Position numbers and translations under genes: made by a program
Origin: Reticulitermes speratus
Taxonomy: Eukaryota > Arthropoda > Insecta > Blattodea > Rhinotermitidae
DNA length: 64,000 nt
Reading direction: 5' to 3'
Assembly: GCA_021186555.1 (NCBI GenBank)
Contig: JAJKFL010000005.1
Coordinates: 45,751,635-45,815,634 of the forward strand
The notes under the pieces: model-generated
Databases searched by the model: none
Told to the model about the DNA's origin: nothing
The model's input: only the letters and a program-made list of their open reading frames with translations
In this document: in pieces, positions 36,492-47,500 of the stretch
Numbering within the stretch: position 1 is the stretch's first letter
How the letters are laid out: every line of letters begins with the position of its first letter

Positions 36492-38449
36492 CCTATATCC
36501 TTCACTAACGACTTAGGCAGACAGAACAAATGCACACTTGTCCCACTTAATATATACAGTTTTACTGTGAAGACCAGTGCTTCTCAACTGGAGTGTGCCA
36601 TGAACTTTGGTCAAGTGTGCAGCGAAGCTCAAAATAGAATGATTACATAAAATGAAATATGTTTTCTCTACACGCACGCACACACAAGAAATTGTGCCAC
36701 AAGCAGGGCTACCATACATCCATCACAAGAAAGGAGAACACTTATCACTTATGGACCATAAAAAAGGGGACACATTTTATTTCCCTCACAAGTACATAAA
36801 AAGCACAGAGAAACAACAGATAAAACATATGGAATTTTAGTATGTCAGTTCTAGGCACAAGCATATTTTTCAGTGGATCCAGTTTTCCTCAGGAGTGCAG
36901 AAACACTATGAATATAAGTATTAACCTCTTCACAAGACATTCTTAAAACTGTACTGTTCCTTTAATTGAGTCAGCAGACAACATGTTGCTCTCTTTTATC
37001 CATTGCATTAGGGAGAAAACTCGATGTTCCCATTACAATTTTATATTTAATATTTTCATTTAGTATTTCATATTACTCTTCATCAGTTTTATTCCCTGTA
37101 ATCATATTTGTATTTTATCTTTTACTACAATAGTACTATGATCTCTGAGGATGGTTGTTAAACTGAAACATTAGAATTTTATGACAAGCGTACCACGCTG
37201 GTTTTACTATCTTATTATACTGGTGTACATGGTAATAATGTGTTATAAAAATGATCATTATAAATTTCAATAAACATTGCATGCTTGATTTTTTATGAAA
37301 AACTCTTCAACTGGAAGCATGTGGTGTAAAGATAGCTGAAGTGACAGTCCACAGATTTCCTCTGGTTTGATCCAAAGCCATGAAAATATTGTGGGAAGAA
37401 AGGGCATGGCAGTACATATGGCTTTAGTTTTATTGAAGTTCAAATAGCACTATCACTCACAGTTAGGCCAAAATATTTACCTAATTACCAAAGCTGTAAA
37501 ATATATGATTATTGTGCATTTTTAAACATGTCTCCCTGTAGGCCCATGTATTAACACCCACTCTGGCATAGTCCTCTTCTATGATGGTATCCAACACAGC
37601 CCAAAGATGTTTACCTAATTGTGATGTGACCTCTGTGACATACTGTGTATGACTGGGAAGCTGGAGGTCCAAACCTCCTTCAACCAGGTGAACTGGTATA
37701 CGCAGAATGTTTTTCTCATTAAACAGCAATTTAAATACAAAAGCTGAGTAAATAAGTGTGTCTGCTACAAGATTAGTGTCATACAGTCCATCCCACCTTC
37801 AGATCTGCAAAGCGTCAGTCTGTGTCATAGCTCTGTTTCATCAGGTGAAGGAGGCTCCTGTGACTGGCTGCCAGTGGGCACATATGCACGATACAGCCAC
37901 AAGTAACTGCAAGCAAGCACCTGACTGATGCCCACTGTATTATGTGTCTCCAGCACACAGAGAAGTTTTAGGCAGCAGCACCACCAAGAAAAATTATTTT
38001 AAGTTACCTTGCAATGGTATCTGAGACAAACACTTCTAATTTTTATGTATCATCTTTTTGCATTTGGTTCTGTCACAAAATGATAATGAAACAGCATCAT
38101 AAAAGATACATTATTCTTGGTATCACATTACCATTGGTTCAGGCAGCTTTTTAATAAAGTTATACAGACAGAACTTGATGCCTAGAGTTATTGAATACAC
38201 ACATACATATTTTTTTTTAATTTATTGAAGTTATTGAATAAAAAGTGATTCCTGAAGTTAGTAGTAATGATAGAAATTTATATAATCCACATCATACTAG
38301 TGGAATACTATTTCCTTAAAATTATGCTTTTTGATTCAGCAACCTAACAAATAATATGACTAATAACTGAAGAAGTAGTAAATTCATTTATCAATCAAGA
38401 CAACCATGCTTTCTTTATCATAGCAGGTCATTTGCATTTTATACAACAG

Positions 38450-38930
38450 AAGAACATTCATACCAATAACACATTGCATGTACTTCACACAAGGTCTCTT
38501 ATTTGTAAACTATAACAATTAAATCTGCAATCTTCCTTGTTCTACAACAGTGGTGAGGTAAGTATCCCTTAGTTCCTGTGGGAAAACGTTTGTTGACAGC
38601 AAGTGCTCATTCTTGCCATTCACTCAGTGCTCTCCTTCTCCTGTGGTGGATTTTCCTACAGAAAAATATGTTACGGAGAACATCAAAATATACAAAAATA
38701 GGCATATGCTCAGAAACATTTTGTGGTAAGATTGGATTTCAGTCATGAATGTCACCAAGTACAAGAATGACACTCACCAGACCAGTGGTTCTTAACCTTT
38801 TTTACACCTGTGACCCCATGCATTACAAAAATGCACTTCTTGTAGCAGTGTTTTGATATTATGTTTAGACAGCAGAAGATTTTATTTATTGGTTAGTTCA
38901 TCGGTTGGTTGCCTGGTTGGTCATTTTGGT
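38450..38930. repeat. Unclassified dispersed repeat, copy 2
   Basis: Same element as 8640-9045 in the same orientation. Shares TACTTCACACAA, CTCTCCTTCTCCT, TTTTCCTACAGAAAA, CACCAAGTACAA, CAGTGGTT and TTGGTCATTTTGGTCAGGTTA. No protein recognised. Confidence 0.55.
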
Positions 38931-39114
38931 CAGGTTATATTATTTATTTTGTTCTATCCCATCTGGATGACCTATTTTTGTGTCTTTCCTTCTAGTGTGG
39001 CCCTAAATACAGCCATCTTTTCTCACCTCCTAGTGTCTCTCCTGCATAAGTACTATGACCATGAGCAGGGTGACGTGGTGACATGATGCAGAACACCACA
39101 ATATGAACATAGAT

Positions 39115-39265
39115 TACAACTCAATGGCACAGAGTCATACTTGAGAAGCTGATAGTTGTTCAGCTATTCAAGAACTTCCCTGCCTTTAGTGTAAACCAAA
39201 CGCTCATTAGTATATTCACAGTACGTATCCCAGGTCCCTATCCTGAGGCACATTAATCCAATTCA
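39115..39265 (-). repeat. LINE 3' fragment
   Basis: On the minus strand CCTCAGGATAGGGACC leads to a run resembling the [19 protein letters not shown] end of a LINE ORF2, then GGGAAGTTCTTGAATAGCTG. Related pieces lie at 40045-40125, 49291-49400, 49490-49570 and 51555-51715. All are 3' truncations. Confidence 0.55.
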
Positions 39266-39417
39266 AGCTCCCTTGATGTAAATAAAAAGGTTTTGCTTTC
39301 CAACCTACAGAAATGACTTAAAATGTGATTCAGCAATTTAAAAAAATTACTAATGAACCTCAGTTACATATACAAAGTACCGTTTTTCTTTTTTGTTAAA
39401 TGGGATCTTTGTAATTT

Positions 39418-39685
39418 TTCTTTCTTTGTTTGTAGTCTTGACCCCTTTCTATGTACTCATTGTAGGTGTAGAGGTTATTGTTGCATTTGATCACACTCAA
39501 TGACACACACACACACACTCAGTAGCATTACTCTGGATGAGGGATTGGCCCATCACAGAGATCTCTACCTGACAACACAACACTCACAAGAGACCGACAT
39601 CCATACCCTGGTGGGATTCGAACCCACAATCCTAGCAAGCGAGCGGCCGCAGACCCACACCTTAGACCACGTGGCTACCGGGATT
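39418..39685 (-). mobile_element. tRNA-derived SINE with 14-bp target duplication
   Basis: Flanked by GATCTTTGTAATTT (39404-39417) and GATCTTTGCAATTT (39686-39699). Minus strand shows a B-box, GGGTTCGAATCCCACC, and an A-box-like GTGGTCTAAGG. Same family as 42642-42905. Several microsatellite CA units sit near 39504-39519. Confidence 0.88.
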
Positions 39686-40223
39686 GATCTTTGCAATTTG
39701 TGTTCTTTTAAACTCAAAATTAATTCAGCATGTTTGTTATCATATCACTTTTAGTGGACCCAAAGTACAGTTTCACAGCCCTCTGGGGGCCCAGAGCTCC
39801 CACTTTGAGGAACATGGATGATCAGGGCTGAGTTCTATGTGAGAGTAGGATATTTATCTTCATTACCACATTCAGATGAGCTGTGGCATGCACCCACCCC
39901 CTTGGGGTCTATTTGCTCAGATGCAAAATGGCACAAGCATGAAGCTGACCATTTACCTCAATCTAGTGTTGCAGATGTCGAGCTTTCGTTCAGCCCGACA
40001 TACAAACCTTCATGATGTGCTGAGCACAAGAACTTCACCATAGCCAAACACAGGGACTTCCTTTAGCAGTGGATAATCATAGAGCTGGTCAAGAAATTCC
40101 TTTCTTTGGAACCTAACAATCCATTATCATGTTCTTAAAAGCATATAAATGTGTCCTTTACTGAACCAATTCAGTTAATACAGTATCTTTAAACCAGTTT
40201 CCTCAAGATGCAGTCCAATAATA

Positions 40224-40820
40224 CAGGGCATACACAAAAGAATGGTGCGGTTTCAAAAGTGTATAAAAAACTGTGACTGGCGATTCATTTATGGACATGT
40301 TGGAAAGCTGGTTGTTACCCCAACTGAATACCAATTATGACGATTACATTCTAAAACTGGACGGAGCTCCCCCTATTTTCACAGGAATGTACGAGTGCTT
40401 CTCAATCGTGTTCTTCCACAGCGCTGGATCGGACGTGCTGCTGCAAATGGAGACAAGAACCTTCTCCCTTGGCCACCCCATTCGCCAGATCTTACACCAT
40501 GCGATTTCTTTCTTTGGGGGTTCGTTAAAGACAGCGTTTATGTACCACCATTGCCCACGTCCAACCATGAAATTCGTGATCGGATAACGCATGCACTGCA
40601 GGCCATTACAGCGGACATGCTACACCGGGTCTGGGATGAGTTTGATTACCGTGTGGATGTGTGTCATGTGACCCAGGGTGCTCACATTGAAGGATTGTAA
40701 TTACCAAATGAGAAACTTGGACAGTTTCCGCCGCTGATGGTGTATGTTGTGCCCGTGTAAGGAGAGAAATACATTTTTTATTCACTTTTGATACCGCACC
40801 ATTCTTTTGTGTATGCCCTG
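40224..40820 (+). mobile_element. Internally deleted mariner-like element with both ends
   Basis: 597 bases flanked by TA (40222-40223, 40821-40822). The ends are inverted repeats: CAGGGCATACACAAAAGAAT at the left and its complement at the right, continuing through GGTGCGGT. The inside encodes the C-terminal half of a Tc1/mariner transposase: catalytic block DGAPP near 40360-40374, then in another frame PQRWIG, SPDLTPCDFFLWG (with the last catalytic D), and DVCHVTQGAHIE before the stop at 40700. The N-terminal half and first catalytic D are deleted, and a one-base shift lies just after DGAPP. Non-autonomous. Confidence 0.9.
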
Positions 40821-40828
40821 TACTTTGC

Positions 40829-43080
40829 CATACTAAGCTTGAGGTTCTCATGGCAGTAGGTACCAATCTACAAAACTACACACCCCACCCCAGAAGACAA
40901 TGTTCTATCTTCCCGTTTTTATTTCGATCTCTAGAGAACCCTTAACCTCTTTAAGCCTTTTAACACAAGTTTGTACTTTGGTTTTCAAAGACATACCACC
41001 ATATTTTTGGATATTTAACCAATTACCATCAAATACAACTCAGAGTGTACTGCCTCCTTCTTCAAGGTCAAGCAGTCCAATAATTCTTGGGAAGCATATG
41101 CACGTTACCAGGGTTGAACATCCCAAAAGACTTGAATCTTCAGTAGCACTGTGAGAACGTCAACTGTTACCGTTGAAAGTTATTCAAGCTGGGTGAGGTC
41201 TTGTTTTGGCACTTGCTTACAGAAGGGATTAGAAAACTTAAGTTTCGGAACCATAAAGGGATGTTTTGCTGTGACATTTGTGGAACCCTCTTATAAAATT
41301 TACAACGGAATGGATGAAGATATAAACAGTTTTCTTTTGTTCTGTGGGGCAAAAATGGCTTCAGCCAACCCAAATTTACAGCCAGGGATCGAATTGTATC
41401 ACAATAGAGGAGTGCTATTGTCGCCGATCATTGCTGGTTTTCTTAGCACCCACAACAACAAGGAAGAAGCTTTTAATTGGGTTTCACCTTTTATTAGTTA
41501 CAACAATGTGATATCAGAGCTGGCTACAACAATGTCTGCAGACTGCTTTTCTCAGAATGCAACTGTCTCCAACAAAGGTTTGGCTAGTATATATTGTCCG
41601 GTTGTAATGTAGAGAGGAGGGTATTTTGATGTTAGTCACGGAGGAGGCAAGTGCTTTTGGTGCCGGCTAAGATGGAGGTATACCCGCATTCTGTGTGATA
41701 ACAGATTGCAGTCAACCAAGTTACATGAGTGTAGATAAAATAAATAAATTGATATTAAACTTATTCTTACTATAAGACTGGCTAGACTTAAAATCCGACT
41801 TAGGGAGCCTACACGTCAAATATTCCCTGAGGTGAAGCATGCCAAACGTGAGCTAGTTGTTTCTCTGTGCGCGTAAAGGAAGCATCGGGAAAATTGAGGA
41901 GAAAGACGGTAACACAAGTCGCCTAAGTTCTTATGCTGTACAGTTCATTTTACAATACGTGTAAATGCACCACAAGCTTGGATATGTTTTGTGATTCACT
42001 TTCCTATTGAAGTTAACTACCAAGAGATGTAGGTCATTTATGTATCTTGAAACATTAAAAATTGAATGAAATTCTTGTGTTTTTATTGCATTCATATGCT
42101 ATTTTGTTCATTTTACTGTAGGAGTTATACACATAATTTTTGAAGTTCAAAACTCACAGCTCCATAACTGTTACGAATTGGACTCGTGTTCAAGTAACAT
42201 TTCTGACTGGCAATTGTTTCATATATATGTTCCTCAAGTTGTGACCTAATCATGAAGTATCCTGTATTTCTCGTATGTGCTCCTCCTATGTTACCTTACA
42301 GTCCCAATTATTCTTCACAGTACAAGTTCTGTAACAACCTACATCTTTGTTCATCCCTCAGAATGAGAGGCCAAGTTTTATGCCCCAGTAAAATAACAAA
42401 AATGAGACACGAGACTTACAGATACTAACCATTAAAGGGGGGTGGACTCATCCTACTGACCAATCAGCTTTTAAGTACCAAAAAAAAACAGTGCTTTTAA
42501 GGAGTGGTTTTGCAACACTTCCTCAATAAACAATAAGTTAATACATGTCTATGCATCCATGGCACAGTCATTGGTTAATGTACTACTAGGAGTAATCAGT
42601 GACATAATATGGGAATCTTATCTCACAAATATCTCAGCATTTTTTTTCCTATGGCTTGACAGCCCTATATGGGCCTGGGCCTCCTCGTTTCGTCGAGGTT
42701 TCATGATCACACACACTTTAGACACACCACAGTCGGTACGACTCCTCTGGATGAGTGACCAGCCCGTCGCAGAGACCTCTACCTGACAACACATAACAGT
42801 CACAAGAGACAGACGTCCATGCCCCCGGTGGGATTCGAACCCACGATCCTAGTGAGCGAGCGGCCGTAGACCCACGCCTTAGACCGCACGGCCACTGGGA
42901 TCGGCTATCTCAGTATTACCACATACAAATTCTGGTATATTATCAACACTTCATCTGTCAACGCCCATTTATGATATTATACAAGTGTCAAGTGCCATTG
43001 CATAACAAGGTGAGGCTTATGACCTGAGAACAGCAGAAGTAAAATGACTTTACGTTACTTGTACCGTACATTTTCAATTA
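40829..43080. other. Intergenic stretch with one unexplained open frame
   Basis: 40829-40905 is a partial palindromic-family copy (GAGGTTCTCATGGCAGTAGG). The plus-strand frame 41151-41612 (about 153 codons) contains a segment NGMDEDINSFLLFCGAKM and ends CPVVM; I recognise no family, see no splice support and would not call it a gene. Beyond the SINE at 42642-42905 nothing else stands out. Confidence 0.3.
42642..42905 (-). mobile_element. tRNA-derived SINE with 12-bp target duplication
   Basis: Flanked by TATCTCAGCATT (42630-42641) and TATCTCAGTATT (42906-42917), one mismatch. On the minus strand it starts with a tRNA-like head (GTGGCCGTGCGGTCTAAGGC), has the B-box GGGTTCGAATCCC and ends in an A-rich tail (complement of the T run at 42641-42648). 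This and 39418-39685 define one family. Confidence 0.9.
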
Positions 43081-43082
43081 TA

Positions 43083-43135
43083 TATATGTTATGCAGACAA
43101 ATGTACACAGTGTACATTTGTCTGCATAACATATA
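43083..43135. repeat. Perfect 53-bp palindrome abutting a Tigger element
   Basis: 26-base arms (43083-43108 and 43110-43135) are exact reverse complements around the single base A at 43109; the centre reads TGTACACAGTGTACA. The right arm's last two bases are the TA target of the Tigger element that begins at 43136. Confidence 0.95.
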
Positions 43136-44559
43136 CAGTGAAACCTCTATCCATCGTTTTTCAGGGGACCGGAAAATTTGAACGATACATACGGGAAATG
43201 ATAGTACCCGGAAACCATTAAAAATTATAGATAAGAACAATTTAATGATAATTATTACTTCTTGCTGAGAAAATCTTTCATTGACGTTTGTTTTGAGCAA
43301 ACTTTACTCCTCCTGAATTCAAAGTACGATTTTTCAAGGCCTAGAACACTTTCACGATCACTGTCACTCGTGCTGTGCGCATAAAAGAAAGATCTTACTT
43401 TCATCAGCGCTTCATGCGTCTCAGCAAAGCTCGCCAGCTTCTTCTTCTCCTTCTTCCCGCTCCACACTCCCGGACGCCACGAGGCTCATGCACAGCTCCT
43501 GCACTGTTTCTACACCACAGGTTGCCACGTGATTGTCCACAGAGACGTAGTCCTCGAATTTATCTTTGTTCATGCCACTGAACTTTTCCCAGTCTTGGCG
43601 GAAATCGTCGTCATCATTGGTCAATACGACGTCACTATCGCCTGAAGATTGTCCCTGCACGTAACCAGCTTTCCGAAAACAATTTTCGATTGTCTGCTGG
43701 GTTACTTCTTGCAAGTCTGCCACAGTGTAGTGCAAAGCTTCCAACACGTTTATCTTCTTTTTCGTATCTTTGCCTGCATCCACTAAGCAAACAGCTGTTT
43801 GCACGAGGCGTTTTCTATAAAGCTGCTTATAACAGTTTATTACCCCTAAATCAAGGGGCTGGAGCACACTTGTACAATTTGCCGGGTACCGTATGACTTT
43901 TACATTTCTTAGAAACGATGTATATGAACGCAGAAATGAAGAAAAAATGTCTGTGGTCATCCACGCTTTATTGTTCGCGTGGTACTTGGTGGGTACTTTT
44001 TTTACATTCTTGAAACATCGCGGTTTCGGAGATTTTCCGATAACAATCGGCACTTGTTTGTCAGTTCCATCACTGTTAACACAAAGCAAAACAGTAAGTC
44101 TGTCTTTACAGTTTTTCTCTCCATGACAAGACTCTCCTTTGAGAGCCAAGGTTCTATCAGGAAGCACGTTGTAGAAGAGCCCCGTCTCATCCGCGTTGTA
44201 AATATCACGTTGTTCGTAGCCCTCCAACAAAGATGGCAGTCTTTCCAGCCACGCTTCTGTGCTTTCGCTGTCCACTGCCGCACTTTCTCCGACTAACTTC
44301 TTGTGTACTAGGCCATGCCGGTCCTTAAACCTCGCTAAACCATCGCTTCAAATTTAAAAAAAAAACTATCAGTGCGGGAAAATGTTGCGTCAGGACCGTG
44401 ATTTTTTCAACTATTGGTGCGGGAAAACGACAGTTCGAGGAACAATGGAGGCGGGAAAATATAGTGTTATTTATATGGGGCTAATTTCGGGACCAAATAA
44501 GGCAGACGATACATGCGGGCGAACGACGGTAACGGGAACGATGGATAGAGGTTTCACTG
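43136..44559 (-). mobile_element. Tigger/pogo-type DNA transposon with both ends, internally deleted
   Basis: 1424 bases flanked by TA (43134-43135, 44560-44561). Terminal inverted repeats start CAGTGAAACCTCTATCCATC at the left and match in reverse at the right. The left copy's bases after CATCG diverge (TTTTTCAG) before internal sequence. A transposase remnant lies inside on the minus strand. The terminus at 1-53 belongs to the same family. Confidence 0.93.
43421..44345 (-). pseudogene. Tigger transposase remnant (DDE type), catalytic region deleted
   Basis: The open frame 44275-43421 (284 codons) and its in-frame upstream extension to about 44345 (ARFKDRHGLVHKK) match the pogo/Tigger transposase catalytic domain. 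NADETGLFY carries the first catalytic aspartate, WMTTDIFSSFLR follows, and QPLDLGVI carries the third. Between SSFLRSYTS and FLRNVKVIRYP roughly 25-30 residues are missing, including the segment that normally holds the second catalytic aspartate. The N-terminal CENP-B type DNA-binding domain is also absent. It cannot be an active transposase; frame retention may reflect youth. Confidence 0.88.
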
Positions 44560-44561
44560 TA

Positions 44562-47500
44562 TATAAAATGAGAGACTTAAGGTTCTTGGGAGTGGCTATG
44601 TATATCACTTGTCTTCTGTGGATCTGATGCTGTGTACTCGAATAGGAATTCACACACATTTGGGAGGAATGCTGGTTATTCCTACATGGCATCATATTCA
44701 AATAGACAGTAAATTCAAAGTAAAATGAGTCTGGATAAAAATACAGAATGTCAATCTTCATAATTTTTGCTCCTCATCCAATCAACTTGTGTAAGTTGAC
44801 GGTGCATACAACACATATGTGACAGGTGGGAACTCCTTAACAATTTTAGTAAGAAAAAGGAAGACAACTCAGGAGACCTAGACATAGATGAAAGAATATG
44901 AAATGGATCGTAAATTATTGGGTGGTCTGGAGGAATCACATCCCAGCAGTAACCTTGCTTTCTACTTCATCAACTCATACTTTATACTTTCTCTGCAAGA
45001 TCTGCAGCTGAAGTTGTAATACCAACCATTCATCATGTTTACAAGACACAGAAATTTTCACACGACTGACCGTGTGAATGGTCAGTGCAGTCGGTGGTGT
45101 ATCTCGGGTTTCATTGCAGATAGTATTTTTTAAAATTAAGTAGCAAATATACAATATTTATCATCTCTTTATTTTGTACTGCTCAAAAAAATGGCGTACT
45201 TTACACAGACAATGTAATGAAAACTGGCAGATTGGTAGATGAATCTGACTGAAGGTAATGCTGACTTATTATGCAATTATCTGCAGCACCAAATCTAAAT
45301 GATTCTGGCACTGCCAGGATTTGAATGACTCAAAATGTGTGATTCTAATATTTGTATTACTGACATGTACAACTCATATTCATATGAAAACAAGCAGCCA
45401 GGCATTGTACTTATAAACATAATCTCATTTACCAAAACTTCAAATATACATAACAGGTTCAAGCTTTACCAGCCATACATCATATTATTATAATGGCACA
45501 GTCCAGCTGGCTGAATATTATATTTTCAACACAAATACTACTACCAAGCTAAAATTTGGCAGCCAGCCACACAGATACAAGATTTAAAATCTTCTATTCC
45601 CAGGCAATAAATACATTGTTAATCCACATTACAAATAGAGCTGATAGTCTTGCAATGCCTGGAGTTGTAGAATTCTTGTTCTTTGATGACAGAAGTTCAT
45701 TAAGACATATTGTCATACAAGGCTCTAAATCAAAGCATTTTGATAGTCTACATAAAATGTTTCATATTTCTGGCTTTTCAACAATCAGGTGCTTATACAG
45801 ATAAACACTTTTGATTGTCTAAAAATTTTGTGCAATAATTTGGATCTGAATATAAACAAACAAAAGAGTTCCAATCAAAATATCACACCAGACTTCACCA
45901 GCCACACTTGTGTAGACTGACCTTGCAATGACAGTAACTATAATTTACAATACACCATATTCTTATGTGTTACCAAATACATACTTCATTATCATTTTCA
46001 AGGGCACTGGCTATGTAATATGTATCACTCCTACAAATAAGAGCAAAAAGTTTGTCAATCTTCCAGACCAACCTTAAACTTTAATGAGCAAACAGGAAAA
46101 TGCTGTCCCATTAGATGTATATACTTTTCATCCAAAAGGGAAATATTGTCCCAGTGTGCTTTCCAAGTGAACAGTCTTCTAGCCGTGGCAGAGATTTGGG
46201 ATTTAAAAGGCTGTAAGCTAAAGGTTAAGCTGTGGAAGCAATTCAGCTTGTATAAACAATACAGTCTCGGGAAACCAGACCCTTATGATTCCCTCACTCC
46301 ATGCAAAAATTCTGCTGTCAGTTACTTCATCAACTGAGCCATCATGGCACAACCAAAATGCCCACCAATTAAAAGTTACATTTTCTTTCCAGTCTTATAG
46401 TGGGGAGCCAGTAAAGTTCCATCAGCATTATGACTAGACTATGGGCTGCACAACCAAAGAGTAGATAAAGCATGCAGCTGACCACTCACCACAATCTAGT
46501 GCTGAAGGTAAAAATGTGTGGAGCCAGTGCCCTGGCCAAGATTTGAACTCAGGACCTCCTAAACATAAATTAGAAGCCTTACAATTTGAGAACTTGCTCA
46601 GTCTGTACTACACTAATAGCGCCATGCACTTATGTGACTAGATGCAAATATGGCTCTATGATGCAAGGTCATCAAGAATTGGCTAGCTTTTTAAACTCTT
46701 GCTGTCCACTTAGCAATGCAAACATAAATGAAAATTATCACCCCATTTTGCCATTTATATTGTAAAAGAATATGGCAATTCAGGGACAGCCTGCTGCCAC
46801 CAGGCCAAAATATGTGAATACATAAACCTAAAACAATGTACAATGAACATGACTTATATTTTGGACACTGTTTCATTGTCTTGGATTTCTTCAAATGGAG
46901 TGGAAGTGGAGGTGTGGAAGTTCCTACACAGTTGGGCTCCTTAGGAAATGCACTGTCAGTCACTGGACAATGGCAGGGCCCAATTTGCAAGAAGCTTTAC
47001 TCCCAACAATCAGAACAGTTTCAGACACTACATATGAAAAAAAAAATCCCAGATAACAGACAACATCCAAAATAAACAGTAGCAAACCACTGTGAGAAAT
47101 ATTTAACCTTAACTACAAAAACACACAATAAACAAAAACCTAAAATATTAATTATTTTATTGTTATTTTACACATTTATTTCTGTACTTCTGTCCTTACT
47201 AAACAGTACCACCAAAAGTACAAAGAAACATAACATAGTCATGATTTTGGGAGGTATCTACAGGAAGAAAAATAGACAAATATGGTAAAGCCTACAATTC
47301 ACATAACAGACAATTAACTGCTAGAAAGAATGTGGGAAGTAATTGTGGTTGCATCAGATATGAAACAGCATTTAACCAAGAAACTGCAGCATACATAAAC
47401 AAACATTTATGTACATGGTAAGGACAAACACATTGATTTCTAAACACACATGCTTACATACATACAATAATATAATTTATTTATGCATCATTTAATAACA

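Noticed and set aside
39600-39685. tRNA gene (GGGTTCGAATCCC on the minus strand)
   Set aside because: Has A- and B-box but no complete cloverleaf acceptor stem, and is flanked by SINE body and target duplications; same for 42820-42905.
43084-43135. CRISPR or rho-type terminator explanation for the palindrome
   Set aside because: This is eukaryotic DNA with introns and SINEs, and the palindrome occurs once without an array.
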